Shown one piece after another: positions 1-5,750 of a DNA stretch of 39,225 nt. Position 1 is the stretch's first letter; each line of letters begins with the position of its first letter. Position numbers and translations under genes: made by a program. Source of the DNA: DATFHX01 sp035247945 (GTDB lineage: Bacteria; Patescibacteriota; Saccharimonadia; Saccharimonadales; Saccharimonadaceae); contig DATFHX010000016.1 of assembly GCA_035247945.1 (NCBI GenBank), positions 1 through 39,225 on the forward strand, in the 5' to 3' direction. The notes beneath the pieces were generated by a model. That model was not told where the DNA came from and ran no database searches. It was given only the letters and a program-made list of their open reading frames with translations.

Positions 1-20
1 CTGAAGAGGGCGCGGTTAAG

Positions 21-395
21 CTATCTCACTTCCTTCTCTTCGATGATTACTCCAGATTCGTCATATACGGTTCGTGTAATCGTACTTTTGTAACCCATAT
101 TGAGATACGATCTTTTTTGCATACGAGCCTGTTCGCGAGTGTGTGTAGTGATTGTTGGGTGCCACTGCGTCCTAACGATATACACAGCCACTTGGCCAGG
201 CTCTATGTGTCTTATTTGCGCCGCCCTACTGGCGAGTCTTGGTGATCGTGTAAATGCCCTCTTAGCTGCATCTACCAACTTTCCACCTAACCGTCCACCT
301 AGACTTCCGATCTTCTCGTAGTATCTCGCGTCCTTCTTTCGATTCGTCTCAGCCGCTTTCTTCCCGGACGATTCCCTGTCCCTCGTGCTCATCAT
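21..395 (-). CDS. Hypothetical basic protein with Gly-rich N-terminal segment
   Basis: I do not recognise this 124-residue protein. The N-terminal third is very basic and polar and contains a glycine-rich stretch (KIGSLGGRLGG, about residues 28-38) faintly like KGG-type stress peptides. The C-terminal half is compact and ends in acidic and basic residues (EEKEVR). No signal peptide or membrane segment is visible, so a cytoplasmic protein is likely. Two ATG codons are adjacent at the start (390-395) behind a poor AGG-type ribosome site, so the exact start is uncertain by one codon. The gene reads leftwards, its stop lies close to the window edge, and what follows it is outside the view. Function unknown. 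Confidence 0.5.
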   Translation of the reverse strand: MMSTRDRESSGKKAAETNRKKDARYYEKIGSLGGRLGGKLVDAAKRAFTRSPRLASRAAQIRHIEPGQVAVYIVRTQWHPTITTHTREQARMQKRSYLNMGYKSTITRTVYDESGVIIEEKEVR

Positions 396-494
396 TACCC
401 TACCTTTACCTACCTATTAGCTATCAAAAAATGCCGTTCTTCAGAGGGTCGATTCCCTAAAGAGCAACATTTTGCGATAGCCAAGAGATTTAAT

Positions 495-523
495 GCTTGG
501 CGACCCTCGCATAGCCGCCAAGC
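495..523. terminator. Hairpin downstream of the small membrane protein gene
   Basis: GCTTGGCG (495-502) pairs with CGCCAAGC (516-523), an 8-bp perfect stem with a 13-nt loop. It lies just past the stop of the minus-strand gene ending at 535. The tract after the stem on that strand (ATTAAATC) is only weakly T-rich, so terminator function is plausible rather than clear. Confidence 0.4.
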
Positions 524-534
524 GTCTATTGTGA

Positions 535-726
535 CTATTTAGACCGTACGATCGAGTAGAGGTTTACTATGGCGTTGATAGCCATAATACTTGCCCCTAC
601 GATGAGTGCGTTTTTGAATAGTCCCTCTTTTTCTAGTGACCACAGTACAAGTGCTGCAGGTACTGCGATTTCGATTAAGAGGTGCGAAAAGTTCCAAATG
701 TTCTCAAGTTCTTTTTTGATGTTCAT
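535..726 (-). CDS. Small two-helix membrane protein
   Basis: A 63-residue protein starting MNIKKELENIW. The reading frame is open further upstream, but the ATG at 724-726 has a good AAAGGA Shine-Dalgarno site 7-8 nt ahead and the upstream extension looks non-coding, so this start is chosen. Two hydrophobic segments are visible (about residues 13-27, HLLIEIAVPAALVLW, and 36-57, NALIVGASIMAINAIVNLYSIV) separated by a short charged loop, which suggests a hairpin in the cytoplasmic membrane. No catalytic motif is seen. No known family is recognised; small two-helix proteins of this kind are common in reduced genomes. The gene stands alone with its own ribosome site. Confidence 0.55.
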   Translation of the reverse strand: MNIKKELENIWNFSHLLIEIAVPAALVLWSLEKEGLFKNALIVGASIMAINAIVNLYSIVRSK

Positions 727-1139
727 AGTTTGTTTTCCTTTTCTAATGTTTATTTGCAGTAAACATCGTGACTGCATGGAGCCAAGAAATTTTCCAATAA
801 GGAAGTTGAAAAGTAGTGTATCACTAAATAAACAACCCTGCATTTTCGTTAAGGTACGATAGTCATACGCTGCTATATGCGTTTGCTCCATACGGTCACG
901 ATGCTTACTGCATATATATGGAACCAGAGTGAGTAGGTGGAGAATCTGGAGTGTCGCCAGCTCCTTGCTGCATCTTTTGGACTATAGCTTTGCCCGTTCC
1001 CGTGCCACGAAGCTCGGTTTAGCGGCGTTATTTGCCATCATCTACTCAAGAGCACGATCAAAGCTTCGCACAAGGTTCCTTCCCGAATCTGATGGGGGAA
1101 CGAACCAAGGCAATCGCTTCACGCGCCTCTACCTCTGGT

Positions 1140-1322
1140 GCTAGAGCGTATGGTGCTAGTAGTAAGTGGCATGTAGGCGTGTCGCTGGACGCCTCGTTTT
1201 TATTGCTATGCAGTGTGCGTACTGTCTGTCGTACTACTTTCCGCACCTATTCAGCCATACGATGATTAATCACCAGCCCCGAATAGCTCACGTTCTTACT
1301 ACCAGCACTACTACGCTCTAGC
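1140..1322. repeat. Imperfect inverted repeat, arms 27-28 nt
   Basis: Left arm 1140-1166 begins GCTAGAGCGTA and ends GTAGTAAG. The right arm 1295-1322 is its near-complete reverse complement, with a few mismatches and one length difference. The spacer is about 128 nt and contains the terminator-like hairpin at 1175. No transposase ORF lies between the arms, so this is either a folded RNA element or a decayed element. Confidence 0.45.
1175..1200 (+). terminator. Intrinsic-terminator-like hairpin with T tract
   Basis: AGGCGT (1175-1180) pairs with ACGCCT (1189-1194) across an 8-nt loop and is followed by CGTTTT plus TATT. It reads on the plus strand, where no protein gene lies upstream, which is the main reason to suspect a non-coding transcript. 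Confidence 0.45.
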
Positions 1323-1389
1323 TTTCAGTGGACGTTGTAACTTTCTATTAAGGTCGCGGTCAAATGCTTCCTCCACCAGGCTCTATCGC

Positions 1390-1971
1390 TTACCACCAAG
1401 GCTCGCCGCGTTTATCGACGGATACGCCGAGGTGCTCGTTGTAGCAGACTCCAGTACAGAATTTCCACTGTGCTGCGTATGACCATGAGCCATATCTTCG
1501 TAGCATGTAGTCTGTCCATACTTTCATCTGACAACTTCCGTTTGCTTGCCAGTCGGGACACTTTTCAAGCATCTCGGCCTTATTTCCTCCGGGGCAAGCC
1601 TGTCCGAGTCCGATACAGCCAATCGAGTTGACCGAATCGAGCGTCCATCCAGATTCTTGCCCCATGATCTGCTGCACATATTGCCGGTCTTCACCGGCGA
1701 TACCTGCGGCATCCATCCACTGCTCAGGTCCATCTGCCTCGGCAACGATTATTGGTTGCTCTGGGGATGGTTCTGGCTGCGGAGGATTTATCTTCGCCAC
1801 TTCCTGAATTGGTTCCGTTTTGTCGGTAATCACTTCAGTAGGTGGCTCTTTTACTTGTTCCACAGCATGAGGCTTTTCAGCATCTGCTTTCTGAACTTGT
1901 ATGTCTGGTCGTATCTGCATTAGTAGCAGAGCTACTAGTACGAGTAAGGCCAGTTTTGTATAGATACGAAT
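1390..1971 (-). CDS. Secreted lytic-transglycosylase/lysozyme-like protein
   Basis: The C-terminal part resembles a lysozyme/SLT-fold peptidoglycan hydrolase: MGQESGW with the likely catalytic Glu, then a SIGCIGLGQACPGG segment matching the conserved S-x-GlyLeuxQ region of the family. Several cysteines in this domain could form disulfides, fitting an exported enzyme. The N-terminal half is a Pro/Glu/Lys-rich linker typical of surface proteins. From the first ATG (1918-1920) the protein is 176 aa and lacks a signal peptide, but the same frame stays open upstream and encodes a hydrophobic run (KLALLVLVALLL). A GGAG motif 8 nt before an ATT codon (1969-1971) suggests a non-AUG start, giving about 193 aa. 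That start is an inference; the ATG start is the conservative alternative. Confidence 0.6.
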   Translation of the reverse strand: MRIYTKLALLVLVALLLMQIRPDIQVQKADAEKPHAVEQVKEPPTEVITDKTEPIQEVAKINPPQPEPSPEQPIIVAEADGPEQWMDAAGIAGEDRQYVQQIMGQESGWTLDSVNSIGCIGLGQACPGGNKAEMLEKCPDWQANGSCQMKVWTDYMLRRYGSWSYAAQWKFCTGVCYNEHLGVSVDKRGEPWW

Positions 1972-1989
1972 ATATTCGTCTCCGTTTTA

Positions 1990-2365
1990 CATATCCAATA
2001 GAGAAAGCTGAAGCCTACCAAAACTATTTGCTTGCTTCTCCACGGATATGATCTGTTGCACAGATTTATATATGTTGCCTAATTGTCAAAGTGCTCGATT
2101 TTGTAAACTTGGGAGGTGCTAAATTTGCAACTAGTACCCCCATTTGAGTACAAAAAGTACCCGTAGCCTTACGGTGATTACAGGAATCACAGCTACGAGA
2201 TGATCTACAATTTAGGGAATGATACTTGACATTATGTGAAATAAAAAACCCACTCTACGAAAGAGTGGGTTTCTTACACATACAAGGCTCTCAACAAATA
2301 TGTATTGTTGCTCGCATAGAGCTTTTGAAGTTCTCGCAGTTCAAGTATCGTTGAACTAATTAAGA
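1990..2365. other. Non-coding gap with nested hairpins
   Basis: About 375 bases without a gene. It contains a nested hairpin at 2162-2197 (outer CGTAGC/GCTACG, inner GTGATT/AATCAC), the terminator at 2246-2272, and a small GTTCAA/TTGAAC stem near 2340-2357. The nested hairpin has no T tract and its role is unknown. Confidence 0.4.
2240..2272 (-). terminator. Intrinsic terminator of khpA
   Basis: AAACCCACTCT (2246-2256) pairs with AGAGTGGGTTT (2262-2272), 11 bp with a 5-nt loop. On the minus strand the stem is followed by a T-rich run (TTTTTTATTT including the stem end), which fits a terminator for khpA ending at 2366. Confidence 0.8.
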
Positions 2366-2758
2366 TTATATATCCAAGTCGTCCAGTTCCGCAAGCTCTT
2401 TGCGGGTGTTTTTTGCAAGGTCCGACTCGTTATCCACAGGCTCATCTGATGAGTTTTTCACAGGCTCGCCATCTTCGTCTTCAGATGATATGGTATAGTT
2501 TTCACGCTGATCATCGTTATTAACAATTTTTAGGTTATACCGTGCGTCGTTTTTCGTTCCAAGTGCACGAAGTAATGTGCGAAGGCTCTGAGCAGTCACG
2601 CCGCGCTTTCCAATCACACGCCCTAGATCATCTGGATTTACCGTAAGTGTTAGAAGCACACCTTTCTCGTCAATAAGACGCTCAACGACAACATCATCAG
2701 GGTGCCCAACGAGCGATTTTACAATATATTCTACGAATTGCTGATCTATAGTCGACAT
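2366..2758 (-). CDS. khpA: KH-domain RNA-binding protein KhpA (YlqC family)
   Basis: A 130-residue protein whose first 80 residues match the single type-II KH domain of KhpA/YlqC, including the GxxG nucleic-acid loop as VIGKRG within LGRVIGKRGVTAQSLRTLL. Family members bind RNA, often with KhpB, and influence cell division and envelope genes in Gram-positive bacteria. The remaining 50 residues form an acidic, low-complexity tail (EDEDGE and similar), longer than in most homologues. The start at 2756-2758 is chosen for its GGAGGG ribosome site; the open frame further upstream crosses the divergent promoter of the next gene. In most bacteria khpA directly follows rpsP; here the two are separated by the oppositely oriented GC-rich gene at 2913 and rpsP has its own terminator. 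Confidence 0.9.
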   Translation of the reverse strand: MSTIDQQFVEYIVKSLVGHPDDVVVERLIDEKGVLLTLTVNPDDLGRVIGKRGVTAQSLRTLLRALGTKNDARYNLKIVNNDDQRENYTISSEDEDGEPVKNSSDEPVDNESDLAKNTRKELAELDDLDI

Positions 2759-2841
2759 ATACCCTCCGTTGTCGGTCATGCTCACTAGCTTTGTACTAAG
2801 TATTATACCACGAGCATAGTAAACGCAAACATTTTGAGATC

Positions 2842-2870
2842 TGGACTGTATAATTGTTTTATGGTATAGT
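2842..2870 (+). promoter_or_regulatory. Sigma70-like promoter of the GC-rich gene at 2913
   Basis: TGGACT (2842-2847), 17-bp spacer, TATAGT (2865-2870). The GAGGAG ribosome site and GTG start follow about 40 nt later. Confidence 0.5.
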
Positions 2871-2912
2871 ATCTGACGGCAATACGCCATCCGACGATAC
2901 GAGGAGAAACTC

Positions 2913-3191
2913 GTGGCTACCACGAAGAAAACCAAGAAGAGGCCGAAGCAGCCGACCGACCATGGAGTTGCCACCGTTCCATTCGGACATCTTCCCGAAG
3001 GATCCATGGAACGGCGAGTAGCCGTCGCCATGGCGGACTACTTCACCGGCACCGGAGGCGAGAACAAGGCGAAGCGGTTCGAGGAAGCCCTCCGGGCAAC
3101 CCGCGAGTTCTTCGGGACCAGCGTCACTCTGATCGCATGGGACACCGCACGGAGCGCCGTCATGCGACGCTTCCAGATCCCACGCCCCTAG
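2913..3191 (+). CDS. GC-rich single-gene insert A, hypothetical basic protein
   Basis: A 92-residue protein of unknown function with a very basic N-terminus (TTKKTKKRPK, residues 3-12) followed by a mostly helical-looking domain (ERRVAVAMADYF, KRFEEALRATREFFG). The basic tail could bind nucleic acid, but this is only a guess. The start is GTG at 2913 with GAGGAG 7 nt ahead. Codons end overwhelmingly in G or C, unlike the flanking rpsP and khpA. The gene is oriented against both neighbours and separates this normally adjacent pair. It has its own promoter and its own GC-rich hairpin terminator. It belongs to the set of six such genes in the window and may be horizontally acquired. Confidence 0.65.
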   Translation: MATTKKTKKRPKQPTDHGVATVPFGHLPEGSMERRVAVAMADYFTGTGGENKAKRFEEALRATREFFGTSVTLIAWDTARSAVMRRFQIPRP

Positions 3192-3212
3192 GTAATCCTC
3201 TGAACGTCGGAA

Positions 3213-3250
3213 CCCCGTACACCGAGTGGTGTGCGGGGCTTCTCTCTTTT
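3213..3250 (+). terminator. GC-rich terminator of insert A
   Basis: CCCCGTACACC (3213-3223) pairs with GGTGTGCGGGG (3228-3238), with one T-G wobble inside an otherwise perfect 11-bp stem, followed by CTTCTCTCTTTT. It begins 21 nt after the stop. Confidence 0.8.
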
Positions 3251-3266
3251 ATAAGATGAATATATC

Positions 3267-3293
3267 AAAAAACCGCCGTAATGGCGGTTTTTT
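3267..3293 (-). terminator. Intrinsic terminator of rpsP
   Basis: AAAAAACCGCC (3267-3277) pairs with GGCGGTTTTTT (3283-3293), 11 bp with a 5-nt loop. It is symmetrical and can act on both strands, ending rpsP and backing up insert A. Confidence 0.85.
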
Positions 3294-3307
3294 ACTAAGA
3301 GAAGGCT

Positions 3308-3658
3308 TTATGCTTCTACTTCTTCAGCAGGAGCTTCTTCTTTTGGCTGGTTCTTGCGAAGCTTTTCAGCGTTCTTTACAGACTTCTGCTTGTCAGCTGT
3401 TGGCTGCTTGACCCATTTAGGAAGTTTTACGCCAGCGTCCGCGAGGAGCTTTACGACGCGTGGAGTTGGCTGCGCACCGTTGTCGAGGTACTTCTGCGCC
3501 TGTTCTACCTGAACGTTAGATTCTTTAGTGTGTGGGTTGTATGATCCAACATACGCAACAACACGACCGCTTGATGGGTGGCGCTGTGCTTCCTGGACTG
3601 CCAGGCGGTAAACTGGGTAGCCTTTACGGCCAAGGCGTTGCAAACGGATTGCGAGCAT
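3308..3658 (-). CDS. rpsP: 30S ribosomal protein S16
   Basis: Ribosomal protein S16, a small-subunit assembly protein that binds 16S rRNA. The N-terminal 80 residues show the family pattern: MLAIRLQRLGRKGYPVYRL, VGSYNPHT, and the QPTPRVVKLLADAG segment. At 116 residues it is longer than a typical S16 of 80-90 because of a Lys/Glu/Ala-rich C-terminal tail (EEAPAEEVEA), a common type of extension. The ATG at 3656-3658 is the natural start given the conserved N-terminus. It lies downstream of rnc and is followed by its own strong terminator, so the usual rpsP-khpA transcriptional link is broken here by insert A. Confidence 0.97.
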   Translation of the reverse strand: MLAIRLQRLGRKGYPVYRLAVQEAQRHPSSGRVVAYVGSYNPHTKESNVQVEQAQKYLDNGAQPTPRVVKLLADAGVKLPKWVKQPTADKQKSVKNAEKLRKNQPKEEAPAEEVEA

Positions 3659-3743
3659 AGAACTTAGAACTTCCTTTAATTACTTCTTAGACTTAGTATT
3701 GGTTCTTAGAAACATTTTACACTGTTTTTGCGCTAGAGTCAAT

Positions 3744-4460
3744 CTAACTTTTCGTTCGCGACTCATACGCCTTTAAGGCAGCTCGTGCAGCTTCTTGCTG
3801 CGCAGCCTGTTTACTCGGACCAGTTCCTTGTCCCATAAGGATAGGGCCAACAAAAGCACCAAGCGTAAAGACCTTATCGTGGTCAGGACCCTCTTCGCTC
3901 AATACTCGATACGACGGCGTTTGTCCATCGATACGCTGCGAAACCTCCTGGAGGTGCGATTTAGGATCACGCCAGCTTCCCGACTCTAAGATCGCATCAA
4001 GCTTTGAGAGGATATGCTTCTTAATAAAAGCATCGGCATCCTCATAGCCACGTTCAAGATAGATGGAACCGATCACTGCTTCAAAGGCATTTGCGAGAAT
4101 TTGTTGCCGGGCACGGAGGCTTCCATTTTTCTCACCCTTACTCATACGGAGCAATGGCTCATAGCCGAGCTTATCCCCCGCCTCGCCAATGCTTTCCGTA
4201 CGAACAAGCGATGCACGCCAGCTTGTAAGAATACCCTCTTGCTCATTGAAATTATTAAAGAGATAGTCAGTAACCGAAAGTTCGAGTACGGCGTCGCCGA
4301 GAAATTCAAGTCGCTCGTTATGCTCAGAAACACTTTTACGGTGCTCGTTTACGTAGCTACGATGCGTAAGCGCTGTGACTAAAAGATCAATATTCTTATA
4401 TTCAAACCCAAGTTTCTCGCGGGCGAATTCTTGATAGGGGGCAATTTGCATGCCACTCAT
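3744..4460 (-). CDS. rnc: Ribonuclease III
   Basis: RNase III cleaves double-stranded RNA in rRNA and mRNA maturation. The signature motif is present as HNERLEFLGDAV (about residues 47-58), with Glu and Asp positions for metal binding, and the second acidic motif appears as ANAFEAVIGSIYLE. A C-terminal double-stranded RNA-binding domain begins near DPKSHLQE and ends with GPSKQAAQQEAARAAL. Total length of 238 aa is normal. The start is at 4458-4460, two bases after the stop of the upstream nudix gene, implying translational coupling; a second in-frame ATG three codons in (MQIAPYQEF) is an alternative. It is part of the nusB-nudix-rnc run. Confidence 0.97.
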   Translation of the reverse strand: MSGMQIAPYQEFAREKLGFEYKNIDLLVTALTHRSYVNEHRKSVSEHNERLEFLGDAVLELSVTDYLFNNFNEQEGILTSWRASLVRTESIGEAGDKLGYEPLLRMSKGEKNGSLRARQQILANAFEAVIGSIYLERGYEDADAFIKKHILSKLDAILESGSWRDPKSHLQEVSQRIDGQTPSYRVLSEEGPDHDKVFTLGAFVGPILMGQGTGPSKQAAQQEAARAALKAYESRTKS

Positions 4461-4462
4461 TG

Positions 4463-4957
4463 TTATAGTTTCTCCTGTCGGATTTTCTTCATCGCAAGAA
4501 GCATCAGTTTACCGATGTCTTCGTATTCGATTTCTTCAAGTGCATCGTGGAACTTAAACCACTTAATGCCATTCATCCATTCTTCTTTTTTAATTGCGTC
4601 AGTATCGCCCTTAGCACGCACAAGATAAATCTGTGTCGTCATAAGGACAAGTTTATCAATACGGCGGTAGCGGAAGTGAATTTTTCCGAGCCACCCAAGT
4701 ACTTCCGTATCACTAAGCCCTGCCTCTTCGGCAATCTCACGCTGTGCAGTTTGTTGAGCAGTTTCACCCTCTTCGATGTGACCCTTTGGAATTGTCCAAC
4801 GGTCCTTTGCATCCTGAATGAGTAGTATTTCGACGTTACCGTCTTTGTCACGGCGAAATACCACCCCTCCAGCCGTCGGTTCGCGAACAATCTCCTGAAT
4901 CGACGGCTTGTGGCGGTTAAAGTACTTTTTAAATCGCTCAAACTTTGGGTTTTGCAT
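4463..4957 (-). CDS. NUDIX hydrolase between nusB and rnc
   Basis: The Nudix box is complete: GHIEEGETAQQTAQREIAEE followed by AGL, matching G-x5-E-x7-REUxEExGU. The conserved PKGHIEEGET form resembles Ap4A/ADP-ribose-type family members, but substrate cannot be deduced. The chosen start (MQNPKFERF) is at 4955-4957 with GGAAGGAG 9 nt ahead; a longer frame exists but lacks support. The first 25 residues are basic and precede the catalytic fold. The gene overlaps the 3' end of nusB by 20 nt and abuts rnc by two bases, so all three are almost certainly cotranslated. That placement hints at a role in nucleotide or RNA metabolism, which is inference only. Confidence 0.9.
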   Translation of the reverse strand: MQNPKFERFKKYFNRHKPSIQEIVREPTAGGVVFRRDKDGNVEILLIQDAKDRWTIPKGHIEEGETAQQTAQREIAEEAGLSDTEVLGWLGKIHFRYRRIDKLVLMTTQIYLVRAKGDTDAIKKEEWMNGIKWFKFHDALEEIEYEDIGKLMLLAMKKIRQEKL

Positions 4958-5399
4958 CGTCTGATTCTCCTTCCACAAAGGTGCGATAGGCGGTGCCAAG
5001 CACCCCATTCACAAACTTGCTTGAGTTATCAGAACCAAATGCCTTGGCCAGCTCGACAGCTTCGTTAATCGCTACCTTAGGTGGAACGATATCGCCAAGG
5101 TGGAGTAGCTCATAAAGACCAATACGCAGTACCGACCGATCAATACGAGCGATCTGGTCAATAGGCCAATCGGGAGCGATTGGTTGAATCTTAGCGTCTA
5201 GATCAGCTTGGTCGGCGATAACACCTTTTACAAGATCAGCGACAAATGTTTTGTCTTCGATTGCTTCCTTATACTGTTCGATATTACGCTCGAGGATTTC
5301 GTCGATATTAACCGAGCTATCCTGCGCCTGGGTACGAAACTCGTATTCGTAGAGCGATTGTAATGCGACGATGCGTCCAAGGTGGCGGTTAGAGGCCAT
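4938..5399 (-). CDS. nusB: Transcription antitermination factor NusB
   Basis: NusB binds boxA RNA with S10 and supports rRNA antitermination. The N-terminal RIVALQSLYEYEF matches the family RxxALQxLYxxE opening, and the C-terminal half has the signature DQIARIDRSVLRIGLYELL followed by PPKVAINEAVELAKAFGSDNS and KFVNGVLG. Length of 153 aa is typical. It ends in TGA, which shows UGA is used as a stop codon in this genome. It follows rpmF and overlaps the nudix gene by 20 nt, giving a compact rpmF-nusB-nudix-rnc operon probably driven from the promoter at 5678-5706. Confidence 0.95.
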   Translation of the reverse strand: MASNRHLGRIVALQSLYEYEFRTQAQDSSVNIDEILERNIEQYKEAIEDKTFVADLVKGVIADQADLDAKIQPIAPDWPIDQIARIDRSVLRIGLYELLHLGDIVPPKVAINEAVELAKAFGSDNSSKFVNGVLGTAYRTFVEGESDDAKPKV

Positions 5400-5449
5400 A
5401 TGCTTTTTGGTTCTTTCTAAATGTTAGGGTTATTTAAAAAGTGCGTAGG

Positions 5450-5635
5450 CTACGCCGAAGGAGCTTCAGACTGAGCAACAGTTGCTTTTTTAGCAAGAGC
5501 CCTACCTGTTTCGCGGCGAGTAGTACGTACCTTTACAGGTGACTTTGCGTTAACGCGGCGAGCTAGTTCGAGGCGAAGGTGGCTGCGGCGCAGACCGGTC
5601 TTGCGCGGGCTGCTTTGTTTCTTTGGTTGTGCCAT
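5450..5635 (-). CDS. rpmF: 50S ribosomal protein L32
   Basis: A 61-residue basic protein opening MAQPKKQSSPRKTGLRRSH, which matches the conserved MAxPKxKxSxxRxxxRRxH start of L32. The zinc-binding cysteines present in some L32 proteins are absent, so this is the cysteine-free form. The tail is Lys/Ala/Thr rich. A good ribosome site (AAGGAG) lies about 9 nt before the ATG at 5633-5635. It is the first gene of the rpmF-nusB-nudix-rnc run, with a strong promoter upstream and a small GGTAA/TTACC hairpin in the leader. Confidence 0.85.
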   Translation of the reverse strand: MAQPKKQSSPRKTGLRRSHLRLELARRVNAKSPVKVRTTRRETGRALAKKATVAQSEAPSA

Positions 5636-5677
5636 GAAAAGATCTCCTTATCGGCTTGGTAATAAAACTTACCTCTC

Positions 5678-5706
5678 ATTATAGCCGATTTGAGCTAAAT
5701 CCTCAA
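5678..5706 (-). promoter_or_regulatory. Promoter of the rpmF-nusB-rnc operon
   Basis: On the minus strand TTGAGG (5701-5706), 17-bp spacer, TATAAT (5678-5683). It lies 42 nt upstream of the rpmF ATG, between leuS and rpmF. Confidence 0.75.
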
Positions 5707-5750
5707 GCGTAAATTGTTGACTTTTTAAGCGAGCGATGTCGTTGTTACAC

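Larger units (their letters stand above)
892..1389. other. Gene-poor stretch with RNA-like hairpins
   Basis: No convincing protein gene lies here. On the plus strand several hairpins follow one another: CGAAGCT (1008-1014) with AGCTTCG (1062-1068), GTTCC (1075-1079) with GGAAC (1097-1101), and then a terminator-like stem at 1175-1194. Short ORFs on both strands have poor codon texture and no ribosome sites. The arrangement would suit a plus-strand non-coding RNA ending near 1200, but I cannot assign it to RNase P, tmRNA, 6S or SRP RNA. Confidence 0.3.

Noticed and set aside
1032..1265. 77-codon ORF on the plus strand
   Set aside because: Ser/Ala/Arg-rich without a ribosome site and containing the terminator hairpin; probably non-coding.
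2366..3031. 221-aa version of KhpA with a long N-terminal extension
   Set aside because: The extension runs through the promoter of insert A and lacks family similarity; the internal ATG has a strong ribosome site.
4938..4940. UGA recoded as glycine
   Set aside because: nusB and others end cleanly in TGA at family-typical lengths, so the standard bacterial code applies.
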